Shown: in pieces, positions 1 to 6,649 of the stretch
Layout of the letters: each line of letters starts with the position of its first letter
Numbering within the stretch: the first letter of the stretch is position 1
NCBI GenBank assembly: GCA_045655125.1
Contig: JAZOOR010000067.1
Span: 1 to 54,800, forward strand
Direction of reading: 5' to 3'
Source of the DNA: SIG578 sp045655125
GTDB lineage: Bacteria; Bacillota; Clostridia; Oscillospirales; Ruminococcaceae
DNA: 54,800 nt
Translations under genes and position numbers: made by a program
The notes under the pieces: generated by a model
Database searches by the model: none
The model's input: only the letters and a program-made list of their open reading frames with translations
What the model was told of the DNA's origin: nothing

Positions 1-963
1 AGGACCGTCGGTAGTGATGTTCTCAGTGAGAGTGTATTTCTCAACACCTGCGAGAACATTTGCGAGGTCATAGATAACAGTTTCGCAGTTTGCGCAATAT
101 TCTTTTGCCTTGCCGCCCTGAGGCTTAGTGTGGCCTGTAGCATCGGTGAGGGTATCTGTGTAGCTGTCGCCGCATGCGCAGGTGTGAACGGTGTAACCGC
201 CCTCTTCGCACTTAGGTGCAACTACTTCAGGAATATGATTGTGAACGTGTGCGCCAACTACGAAGTATTCGCCTTCAGCCTTTACATCGTAGCCTTCAGC
301 TACCCACTTTACGCCCTCAGCCTCATCGGTGTTGATGTTGGAAGGATCGTACTGATAGAATTTACCATCCTTAACAACAAAGGTACCAACCTCTGTGTTG
401 TGGCTGTTAAGAGTCCATCTGGGAGTCTCGGAAATGAACTCACCGCCATTGATTTCGATGATACCGCCTTTTCTTACATAGATGAGGTCATACTGATCGT
501 GATCGCCTGCGCCTACGTTAGTATAGGTACCACCATTGATGATAACCTTACCGCCGTATGCCCAGATTGCCATAGCATATCCGGTACCATTTGCTGCTGC
601 ATTAACAGTTCCCTCACCTTCGATGGTGAGTTCTCCGTTCTCGACAACTTTGAATATGCCATCGCCAATTTTGTCATTCTCGGTGGAAGCAATTGTTTTG
701 CCACCAAGGTTAAGAGTTACCTTATTAGTAATAACAATAGGACCATCGGTTGTCATGCTATAGGGGAGAGTGTACTCGCCGCCCTTATTGAGCTCTGCCT
801 CGAGGTCATAGATAACTACATTGCAGTTTTCGTTTGCACAAAACTCTTTTGCTTTGCCGCCAACAGGTTTAGTGTGACCTGTTGCATTGGTGTAGTTATC
901 GATCTTGGTGTCGCCGCAAACAGAGCAGGTGTAAGTGGTGAATCCACCATTTAAGCAGGTAGG
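1..963 (-). repeat. Tandem module of about 745 bp inside the surface protein
   Basis: A Cys-pair unit followed by a beta-helix unit occurs twice. The block with GHTKP, GGKAKE and VIYDL occurs at 879 downward and again at 135 downward, 744 bp apart. Its preceding Cys motif occurs at 957 and 210, 747 bp apart. Both copies lead into a (Y)TL...TTDGP segment, and the second copy is cut by the window edge. The copies have diverged in sequence, so the duplication is not recent. Confidence 0.8.
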
Positions 964-3819
964 AGCAGTTACAACTTCGTCATAGCTGTGGGGGATAGGA
1001 CCAGTTGCTACGGGAGCATCCTGAATAGCCTCACATCTGGTGCAATATGTTCCAGCAGTCTTTCCGCCCTCTGTGCAGGTTGCGGGTTCTTCGGGAATTA
1101 CACCATCTTTATTGTGGCCGAGAGGATCGGTTGCTACGGGAGCAATCTGAACCTCGCCGCACTTTAAGCATTTTGCACCTGCAGTAAATCCGCCCTCTGT
1201 GCAGGTAGCGGGAACTTCGGGGATGGGATCAAGCTTGTCGTGCTCGAGAGCAAGAATTGTTGCACCTGCTTCTTCGTGTCCGCACTCGCATACGAGGGTT
1301 CCCTCGTAGCCTTCCTTGCCGCACTCTGCGGGATAGCCATCGCCCTTATTGGTCATATTCTCGTGTTTGCACTCGAGCTGCTCAATGGGCTCAGTCTTGG
1401 TGTCGCCGCAAGCAGAGCATTTGTAGGTTATTTCACCAGGAGCATTAACTGTTGCATCAACGCGTCCACTCTCCTTATAGGAGCAAGGCTCGGTTTTTAC
1501 AACTTGTTCGCACTTTGTGCAGATGTAGTTGTGATTTGCATCATCGCCTGCGGAAACGGGAGTTACGCCTTCGATGTTGTGCCCTGTGGGCTCGATAGGC
1601 TGACTTTCCTCAATAACAGTCTCGCAGGTGGGGCAGTAAAGAACGCCTGTTGCGCCTGCGCCTTCGCAAGAAGGATCAGATGCGCCATCGCGGTAAGCTG
1701 CTGCGTGGTCGCAGGGGAGCTTATCGAGAACGGTTTCTTTTACATAGTCGCACTTCTGGCAAACTTCAACCTTTAATCCTTCCTCTGTATAGGAGGGAGC
1801 TTTGCTATTTTCTTCATCCTCAACGAGTGAGCATTTTTCTTCTTTCGCAGTCTCGCCGCAAACTGTACATACATATGTATGTTTGCCCTCATTATCGGAA
1901 ACTGCTACATCGGAAGCAGTGTGGCCAAGAGCGGGGATTTCCTCGGTGTGAGGCTTGTCACATCTCTGGCAAACATAGGTTATAGAGCCAGCATCATCAC
2001 AATCGGGAGCGGTTTCGCCGGTCTTAAGATAGTTATGACCAACATTTTCGCAATCGGTGTGATATGCGGTAAAGGTTTCTTCATTTCCTACCCAAACAGC
2101 GCCGCCGAAATAGAACTTCGCACCGTCATCCCAGCTGCTATACGCTTCTGTTTTGCGAAGACGAATTCTTGTTCCGGACTGTTCTTGATAAATATGATTA
2201 CCAAACTCTGCTTGAAGAGTAGCCTTTGTAACACTATTGAGCTTATCGATAGGAACCATTAAATATCCGTCAACATCGCCTACCATTTTAAGACCTGTGC
2301 TGTTACATGCCATATCAATAACTTCGCCGGTGTTTACATCAATAAACTTATAGGTGTTAAAGTTGGGACTTGAGCCTAACATAAAGTATTTAGCAGTTGC
2401 AGAAGTGGTTGAGCCAACACCTACAGAAATATTAACAAGGTGGGTTCCTGCATTAGTGTTTGAGGGAACTGCATTAGTGCCTGTTCCCTTAACAGCAATA
2501 CGGAAGGCTATATGGGTCATATTATCAAGGTCAATATCAGCCTCGGGAACGCCCTTGCCCTGCTGCTTTGTTCTGAATGAACTGGTGCCCGTTCCTGATT
2601 CGGCAACATCAACACCTGTTCTTAAGTGGTCATATGTATCCCATGTGGGAAGACCAACATAATATTCGGTAGCAGTGCCTGACTGATAGGTCAGCAGACT
2701 GGTATCACCTGTGGTTTCGTCAGTCTGGCTGTTAACACTGATTTCCAAGGCGCGATCGCCGTTAGGAAGGGTGGTAACATGGAGAAGACCATATCTGGAA
2801 TCTGCAATATCGGCAACATCAGGATTATACTGGTTCTTATTAAAGAAGTCAGACTTCTTTGAACCGGAGCCTGTAGCATAGTATCTGGTTCTGTAGCCAC
2901 CGATGCGGATTGCCTGATATGCAGTGTCCTCACCGCCGTTGAGAGCATATTTTTTAATGTTCTTTGCTTTAATTACATCGCTCTGGAAGTCATCAGCATT
3001 GGAAACTATTAAGGCATCTCCGATGAGAAGCTCTTTATCATCCCACTGGCTTTCCTTAATCTCTGTTTCCTCAGCCCCAACCTTTGTTCCTTCACTTAAA
3101 ATAAATCTGAAGCCCGAGAAGTAATTTCTGAGCTGCTCGGTGGTAAGAGATGTTTTATTGATGGGGATCATCAGATATCCATCCATATCACCTGTAAACT
3201 CGAGGTTACCGGCGCCTTTGTTAGAAGAGCCCTTGTACACACCTGAGTCAGCATAGAACCAGGTCATAGATCCGTCTTTAGCATCGAGCCATTTTAAAGC
3301 ATCATCAGCTTGATCAAACAGATAATTATAATTATACACATCTTCGCCTGTTTCTTGTGATTTGGTCTCATTATACAAGCGAGATTGCATACGAATTATG
3401 GAGCCTGTTTTCTCGAATGCATCTCCGAAATCATTAATCTTCATTCGGACAGCAAGCCACATTGTAGATGCGTCTTCAAAGGGAATCTCGGTGGGGATAC
3501 CCCATTTTTGACCTAAGGTCAATTCATTTGCATATACACCTGCATAGAATGTATTCTGGTTTGCAAATTTGGAGAAGTTTTCCTCATTATAAACAAGGAA
3601 TCTTTCTCCACCTTGCTCAATAATGGGAACTGCCTTTTCATTAGAATTGTACTGATAGGCAGCACTTAATTTGTCTGCCTCTGGCAGCTTCATTAAGTAG
3701 TGGGCAGAGTCGCTCAGTTCAGAAGCATATGATATCTCAGCCGACGCAAATGCCGAAAAGGGCAAGAAACTGAGAACCATAGCAACTGAAAGAACGAGTG
3801 CCAGGATTCTTTTTTTCAT
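1..3819 (-). CDS. Giant secreted Cys-pair-rich modular surface protein (C-terminus beyond window)
   Basis: The minus strand is open for 1,273 codons from ATG 3819 to the window edge, so the 3' end is missing. GGAGG lies 9 bases before the start. Residues 1-26 form a signal peptide (basic MKKR, hydrophobic core, end near SAFASA). Two related jelly-roll-like regions follow, each with the motif DGYLM(I/V)PI (near residues 210 and 515) and a later SxWDD segment, as in a carbohydrate-binding fold (inference). Residues about 600-980 carry repeated Cys pairs (CQRC, CTVC, CPTC, CTKC, CSAC, CLKC, CTRC, CSVC) with GHN/GHT linkers and TCxEGG motifs. Residues about 1010-1195 are a beta-helix-like stretch (NGGTY, NGGEF), and a second copy begins at the window edge. 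It is exported and probably surface-attached, but no anchor is visible. I do not recognise a named family for the whole protein. Confidence 0.9.
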   Translation of the reverse strand, partial: MKKRILALVLSVAMVLSFLPFSAFASAEISYASELSDSAHYLMKLPEADKLSAAYQYNSNEKAVPIIEQGGERFLVYNEENFSKFANQNTFYAGVYANELTLGQKWGIPTEIPFEDASTMWLAVRMKINDFGDAFEKTGSIIRMQSRLYNETKSQETGEDVYNYNYLFDQADDALKWLDAKDGSMTWFYADSGVYKGSSNKGAGNLEFTGDMDGYLMIPINKTSLTTEQLRNYFSGFRFILSEGTKVGAEETEIKESQWDDKELLIGDALIVSNADDFQSDVIKAKNIKKYALNGGEDTAYQAIRIGGYRTRYYATGSGSKKSDFFNKNQYNPDVADIADSRYGLLHVTTLPNGDRALEISVNSQTDETTGDTSLLTYQSGTATEYYVGLPTWDTYDHLRTGVDVAESGTGTSSFRTKQQGKGVPEADIDLDNMTHIAFRIAVKGTGTNAVPSNTNAGTHLVNISVGVGSTTSATAKYFMLGSSPNFNTYKFIDVNTGEVIDMACNSTGLKMVGDVDGYLMVPIDKLNSVTKATLQAEFGNHIYQEQSGTRIRLRKTEAYSSWDDGAKFYFGGAVWVGNEETFTAYHTDCENVGHNYLKTGETAPDCDDAGSITYVCQRCDKPHTEEIPALGHTASDVAVSDNEGKHTYVCTVCGETAKEEKCSLVEDEENSKAPSYTEEGLKVEVCQKCDYVKETVLDKLPCDHAAAYRDGASDPSCEGAGATGVLYCPTCETVIEESQPIEPTGHNIEGVTPVSAGDDANHNYICTKCEQVVKTEPCSYKESGRVDATVNAPGEITYKCSACGDTKTEPIEQLECKHENMTNKGDGYPAECGKEGYEGTLVCECGHEEAGATILALEHDKLDPIPEVPATCTEGGFTAGAKCLKCGEVQIAPVATDPLGHNKDGVIPEEPATCTEGGKTAGTYCTRCEAIQDAPVATGPIPHSYDEVVTAPTCLNGGFTTYTCSVCGDTKIDNYTNATGHTKPVGGKAKEFCANENCNVVIYDLEAELNKGGEYTLPYSMTTDGPIVITNKVTLNLGGKTIASTENDKIGDGIFKVVENGELTIEGEGTVNAAANGTGYAMAIWAYGGKVIINGGTYTNVGAGDHDQYDLIYVRKGGIIEINGGEFISETPRWTLNSHNTEVGTFVVKDGKFYQYDPSNINTDEAEGVKWVAEGYDVKAEGEYFVVGAHVHNHIPEVVAPKCEEGGYTVHTCACGDSYTDTLTDATGHTKPQGGKAKEYCANCETVIYDLANVLAGVEKYTLTENITTDGP

Positions 3820-3868
3820 ACTTGTTTACCTCCGTTTTATTTTTTTAGGCTATACGCCTCTTATCATA

Positions 3869-3897
3869 AGTATAAAACTTTAAGGCAAAAAAGTAAA
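3869..3897 (-). promoter_or_regulatory. Probable sigma-A promoter of the surface protein gene
   Basis: On the minus strand TTTACT (3897-3892) is followed after exactly 17 bases by TATACT (3874-3869). The start codon is 50 bases further on. The -35 is imperfect, so confidence is moderate. Confidence 0.5.
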
Positions 3898-3901
3898 GTT
3901 A

Positions 3902-3915
3902 TTTTGTTAACAAAA
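3902..3915. promoter_or_regulatory. Perfect 14-bp palindrome, candidate operator
   Basis: TTTTGTTAACAAAA reads the same on both strands. It lies 4 bases upstream of the -35 of the surface protein promoter and is flanked by two direct copies of AGTTA. Position and symmetry suggest a dimeric regulator site; the regulator is unknown. The region 3820-4027 holds nothing else I can support. Confidence 0.35.
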
Positions 3916-4027
3916 AGTTAAGGCGGGTTTTGTTCACTTTGCACAAAAGTTTTACCGAGCTTTTAAATAAACTAACAAAATTTCATTAATTGTGACAGAG
4001 CCTCTCACCTTTCCCCTTTTTATGACC

Positions 4028-4056
4028 TTGAAAAACAAACTATTGTGTGGTATGAT
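4028..4056 (+). promoter_or_regulatory. Probable promoter upstream of the DUF559 element
   Basis: TTGAAA (4028-4033), a 17-base spacer and TATGAT (4051-4056) predict a start near 4063. That is just outside the left palindromic repeat, which begins near 4079, so the repeat would lie in the 5' leader of the mRNA. Confidence 0.5.
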
Positions 4057-4078
4057 TAAAAAAGTAGTAAATAGCTTA

Positions 4079-4130
4079 GCCTCCCTCTGACGAGGGAGGT
4101 GGCAAAACGAAGTTTTGACGGAGGGAGAGA
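4079..4130 (+). repeat. Palindromic repeat, left copy
   Basis: CCTCCCTC (4080-4087), loop TGAC and GAGGGAGG (4092-4099) form an 8-bp hairpin. CAAAAC, loop GAA and GTTTTG form a second hairpin. The copy ends in ACGGAGGGAGAG, which both closes the outer inverted repeat with CTCCCTC and provides a ribosome binding site. Confidence 0.85.
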
Positions 4131-4132
4131 AA

Positions 4133-4541
4133 ATGAAAGCATACAATAAATCAATTATCCCTCTTGCAAAAACACTCCGAAAAAAATATGACTCCTTGGG
4201 AACGAAAACTCTGGTATGAATTTCTGAGAAGTTATCCTATTCGTTTTCAAAGACAAAAAGCCGTTGGTAACTACATAGCAGATTTTTACTCTGCAAAGGC
4301 AAGACTTATTATTGAGCTTGATGGCGGCGGACACTACACCACAAAGCAAACAGAAAAAGACAACATTCGTATAAAAAAGTTAGAGAGTATGAATTTAACG
4401 GTTTTAAAGATTTGCAATTTGGATATTGATCGTAATTTCAGAGGCGTATGCGAATATATAGACTTAGAGGTTAAAAAATCTCTCCCTCAGTCTTTTGCTT
4501 CGCAAAATCCAGCTCCCTCGTCAGAGGGAGCCATGAGTTAA
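4133..4541 (+). CDS. DUF559 domain protein (Vsr-like PDDEXK nuclease fold), frameshifted near its start
   Basis: ATG 4133 lies 8 bases after GGAGG (4120-4124) of the left repeat and opens MKAYNKSIIPLAKTLRK, the expected N-terminus of this family. The expected continuation NMTPWERKLWYEFLR is in another frame. The shift falls at a run of seven A (4180-4186); six would restore one frame of about 136 residues. Downstream, YIADFY and IIELDGGGH carry the Asp and Glu-x-Asp typical of the Vsr-like nuclease fold. If translated alone, the domain could start at ATG 4188 (MTPWERK) or TTG 4164. The C-terminal tail (SLPQSF...SSEGA) is encoded by the right repeat. It may be inactive, rescued by slippage, or a sequencing error; biochemical role unknown. 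Confidence 0.7.
4480..4532 (-). repeat. Palindromic repeat, right copy (inverted)
   Basis: Read on the minus strand it matches the left copy almost throughout: GGCTCCCTCTGACGAGGGAG, a variable central hairpin, then GAGGGAGAG. GCTCCCTC (4512-4519) pairs with GAGGGAGC (4524-4531). The central hairpin TTTTGC-TTC-GCAAAA (4493-4507) differs in sequence from the left copy's but is still a perfect stem, so the structure is conserved rather than the sequence. Confidence 0.85.
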
Positions 4542-4616
4542 TGCAACTGTGTGTTTGATTTTTACAGGCTAAAGGTCTGTGGAATATATATTATATATAA
4601 AGGAAGGAAGTTTTCA

Positions 4617-5069
4617 ATGATTTTCGACACACTAAAAAATTGCGAGCTGTATTACGGCTGTCACGATGGCTTTAAGCTCGGCTTTGATTTCATCAAAAAG
4701 GTTATCAACGAGAATCTTGAGGTTGGAAAGTACGAAATTGACGGCAAGAAAGTCTGGGCGAGTGTTCAGGCATATGACCCCAAGGAAGACAGCGAAAAGT
4801 TTGAGGCACACAAAAACTACATAGACATTCAGTTTATTGTCTCGGGCAAAGAGTATATGGAGTGTGCTGCTATCGGACTTTGCGAGCAGAGTGATGAATA
4901 CAATGCTGAAAAGGACGTTGTTCACTACAAGGCTCTTTCTGAGCGCGCTAAGCTTGAATGTGATGAAAACTCCTTTGCCATCTTCTTCCCCGAAGATATT
5001 CACAAGCCCGGCGTTAAGCTTGTAGAGGGAGTCCAAGTTAAAAAGGTTGTTGTAAAGGTAAGAGTATAG
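4617..5069 (+). CDS. YhcH/YjgK/YiaL family protein (DUF386)
   Basis: This 150-residue cupin-like protein belongs to the YhcH/YiaL/EbgC-beta family, associated with sialic acid and other sugar catabolism. Family-typical features are FEAHKNYIDIQFIVSGKE in the middle and FFPEDIHKPG near the end, whose His and Glu residues probably bind metal. ATG 4617 is chosen because AAGGAAGG lies just upstream and the protein then begins MIFDTL as in relatives; in-frame upstream codons lack a binding site. It stands alone between two repeat pairs, with no sugar operon beside it, so its substrate cannot be inferred. Confidence 0.85.
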   Translation: MIFDTLKNCELYYGCHDGFKLGFDFIKKVINENLEVGKYEIDGKKVWASVQAYDPKEDSEKFEAHKNYIDIQFIVSGKEYMECAAIGLCEQSDEYNAEKDVVHYKALSERAKLECDENSFAIFFPEDIHKPGVKLVEGVQVKKVVVKVRV

Positions 5070-5077
5070 ATAAATGC

Positions 5078-5104
5078 AAAAGCCGCCGATGGCGGCTTTT
5101 GGAT
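5078..5104 (+). terminator. Intrinsic terminator after the YhcH gene
   Basis: AAAAGCCGCC, loop GAT and GGCGGCTTTT form a perfect 10-bp stem ending in T residues, 9 bases after the stop codon. Confidence 0.85.
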
Positions 5105-5123
5105 TTTAGCGAGGTTTTTTCTT

Positions 5124-5173
5124 GGCTCCTCTTGTCAGGGGAGCTGTCGAGCGGAAGCGAGACGGAGGGGTAG
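5124..5173 (+). repeat. Palindromic repeat, third copy (direct)
   Basis: GGCTCCTCTTGTCAGGGGAG is a slightly diverged form of the hairpin in the left DUF559 repeat. A variable GC-rich centre (GAGCGGAAGCGAG) follows, then GACGGAGGGG. It has the same orientation as the copy at 4079. Confidence 0.75.
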
Positions 5174-5195
5174 TCTTTGAATTTGGCTTATTTTT

Positions 5196-5249
5196 CTCTC
5201 CCTCCGTCAAAAATCAAAGATTTTTGCCACCTCCCTCGTCAGAGGGAGG
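5196..5249 (-). repeat. Palindromic repeat, fourth copy (inverted)
   Basis: CTCTCCCTCCGTC is followed by an 8-bp hairpin CAAAAATC-AAA-GATTTTTG (5208-5226) and by CCTCCCTC-GTCA-GAGGGAGG (5230-5249). It is inverted relative to the third copy, with a 22-base spacer between them. The pair thus has the orientation seen around the DUF559 gene, but no gene. Confidence 0.8.
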
Positions 5250-5300
5250 GATATTGCATTTCCCCACATATAAAAAATGCTATTTTTTTTCAAAAATTGG

Positions 5301-5329
5301 TTGACAAACCGCTTTTTGCTTGATATAAT
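5301..5329 (+). promoter_or_regulatory. Consensus sigma-A promoter of tRNA-Lys
   Basis: TTGACA (5301-5306), 17 bases, TATAAT (5324-5329): a perfect match to the vegetative consensus, as expected for a stable RNA gene. Confidence 0.9.
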
Positions 5330-5333
5330 ATAC

Positions 5334-5359
5334 AAGCATCATCGCGGTGATGCTTTTTT
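5334..5359 (+). terminator. Terminator-like hairpin between promoter and tRNA
   Basis: AAGCATCA, loop TCGCGG and TGATGCTT (8-bp stem) run into six T. The predicted transcription start lies at the base of this stem, so the hairpin would form in the first 25 nucleotides. It may be a leader processed away, or an early attenuator. Confidence 0.45.
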
Positions 5360-5368
5360 AATGCTGAT

Positions 5369-5444
5369 GATCCATTAGCTCAGTTGGCAGAGCACTTGAC
5401 TTTTAATCAAGGTGTCCGGAGTTCGAATCTCCGATGGATCACCA
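5369..5444 (+). tRNA. tRNA-Lys (anticodon TTT)
   Basis: A 76-base cloverleaf including an encoded CCA. The acceptor stem is GATCCAT/ATGGATC. The anticodon stem CTTGA/TCAAG holds a CTTTTAA loop with anticodon TTT at 5402-5404. The T arm contains GTTCGAATC. It reads AAA and AAG codons. Confidence 0.97.
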
Positions 5445-5481
5445 AAAAACCGAAACGAATTTATTCGTTTCGGTTTTTTAT
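5445..5481 (+). terminator. Terminator after tRNA-Lys
   Basis: AAACCGAAACGAA pairs with TTCGTTTCGGTTT and a T tract follows, starting directly after the encoded CCA. Confidence 0.85.
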
Positions 5482-5496
5482 TTTGTTCAAACAAAA

Positions 5497-5526
5497 CGGG
5501 AGGCCACAAAGACCCTCCCCTACATT
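5497..5526. repeat. Short palindromic repeat remnant (GGGAGG...CCTCCC)
   Basis: GGGAGG and CCTCCC, about ten bases apart, form a small GC-rich hairpin in an otherwise AT-rich gap before galE. It resembles dispersed intergenic repeats of gut Clostridia from general knowledge. Only one copy is seen in this window. Confidence 0.35.
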
Positions 5527-5560
5527 TTACTATTCATTTTTTCATTATTATAAAAAAGCA

Positions 5561-5589
5561 TTGCAATTAGCTTTTAATTATTGTAAAAT
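5561..5589 (+). promoter_or_regulatory. Probable galE promoter
   Basis: TTGCAA (5561-5566), 17 bases, TAAAAT (5584-5589), 35 bases before the galE start codon. Confidence 0.5.
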
Positions 5590-5624
5590 AAATTGATAGA
5601 ATATTACTAAAAGGCGGTGTTTAT

Positions 5625-6638
5625 ATGAAAATTCTTGTTACGGGCGGTGCGGGGTACATTGGTTCGCACACCTGCGTTGAGCTTTTAAATGCAGGGTATG
5701 AGGTCGTAATTGTTGACGACTTTTCCAATTCCAAGCCCGAGGTTTTAGAGCGTATTCGAGAGATTACAGGCAAGAATTTCGTCTTTTATGAGCTTGATGT
5801 TGCTGACGCGGCTGCTTTGAGAAAGGTTTTCGAACAAAACCTGCCCGATGCGGTTATACATTTTGCAGGCTTTAAGGCTGTGGGCGAATCTGTAGCGCAG
5901 CCGCTTAAATACTACCGCAACAATTTAGGGAGCACCTTTACTCTTTGCGAGCTTATGAGCGAGTTTAATGTAAAGAGGCTTGTATTTTCCTCTTCGGCAA
6001 CGGTTTACGGAGTTCCTAAGACTGTTCCCATTCGCGAGGACTTCCCTCTCTCGACCACCAATCCTTATGGCGCTACAAAGCTTATGCAGGAAGACATTTT
6101 CCGCGACCTTGCCGCCTCTGACAGTGAGTGGAGCATTGCACTGCTCAGATATTTCAATCCTATTGGCGCTCACAAGAGCGGCAGAATAGGCGAAGACCCC
6201 AACGGAGTGCCCAACAACCTGATGCCATACATTACGCAGGTTGCAATCGGCAAGCGCGAGTGTCTTTCTGTTTTTGGTGATGACTATGACACACCCGATG
6301 GAACGGGAGTGCGCGATTACATTCACGTTGTTGATTTGGCTCAGGGGCATTTAAAGGCTGTTGAGCGGGTTCTTAGCTGTAAAGGCATAGACGCTTACAA
6401 CCTTGGAACAGGCAAAGGCTACAGTGTTTTAGATATGGTGCGTGCTTTTGAGTCGGCTTCTGGCAAAAAAATAAATTACAAGATTGCGCCGAGGCGCAGC
6501 GGAGACGTTGCTATGTGCTATGCCGACCCCTCATATGCAAAGGAAAAGCTTGGTTGGGAGGCTGTGCGCGAGCTTGCTGAAATGTGCGAGGATTCGTGGC
6601 GCTGGCAGAAAAATAATCCCAACGGATATGAAGAATAA
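5625..6638 (+). CDS. galE: UDP-glucose 4-epimerase
   Basis: Interconverts UDP-glucose and UDP-galactose (Leloir pathway and sugar donors for envelope glycans), using bound NAD. The protein is 337 residues, the usual length. The N-terminus MKILVTGGAGYIGS holds the Rossmann GxxGxxG. SSSATVYG followed by NPYGATK gives the catalytic Ser/Thr and Tyr-xxx-Lys. The C-terminal half has the family's NLGTGKGYSVL. The start follows AAGGCGG. coaX begins 11 bases after the stop, so the two are probably co-transcribed, though no functional link is evident. Confidence 0.97.
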   Translation: MKILVTGGAGYIGSHTCVELLNAGYEVVIVDDFSNSKPEVLERIREITGKNFVFYELDVADAAALRKVFEQNLPDAVIHFAGFKAVGESVAQPLKYYRNNLGSTFTLCELMSEFNVKRLVFSSSATVYGVPKTVPIREDFPLSTTNPYGATKLMQEDIFRDLAASDSEWSIALLRYFNPIGAHKSGRIGEDPNGVPNNLMPYITQVAIGKRECLSVFGDDYDTPDGTGVRDYIHVVDLAQGHLKAVERVLSCKGIDAYNLGTGKGYSVLDMVRAFESASGKKINYKIAPRRSGDVAMCYADPSYAKEKLGWEAVRELAEMCEDSWRWQKNNPNGYEE

Positions 6639-6649
6639 GCGGTGATAAA

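Larger units (their letters stand above)
4079..4532 (+). mobile_element. Candidate mobile unit: DUF559 gene bounded by inverted palindromic repeats
   Basis: Two copies of one repeat family lie in opposite orientation at 4079-4130 and 4480-4532 and enclose a DUF559 gene. The left repeat supplies the gene's Shine-Dalgarno sequence, and the right repeat encodes the last roughly 18 residues. No transposase or obvious target duplication is visible. The layout recalls REP sequences with their RAYT proteins, but with a PDDEXK-type protein. Mobility is inference; the repeat structure is directly visible. Confidence 0.55.

Noticed and set aside
130..2262. Open plus-strand frames at 130-954, 1240-1776 and 1879-2262
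   Set aside because: They run antisense to the continuous minus-strand surface protein frame, have Cys/Ala-biased low-complexity products caused by the repeats opposite, and lack ribosome binding sites.
4133..4219. A separate 28-residue peptide from ATG 4133
   Set aside because: Its sequence is the expected N-terminus of the DUF559 family, so it is better read as the first part of a frameshifted gene.
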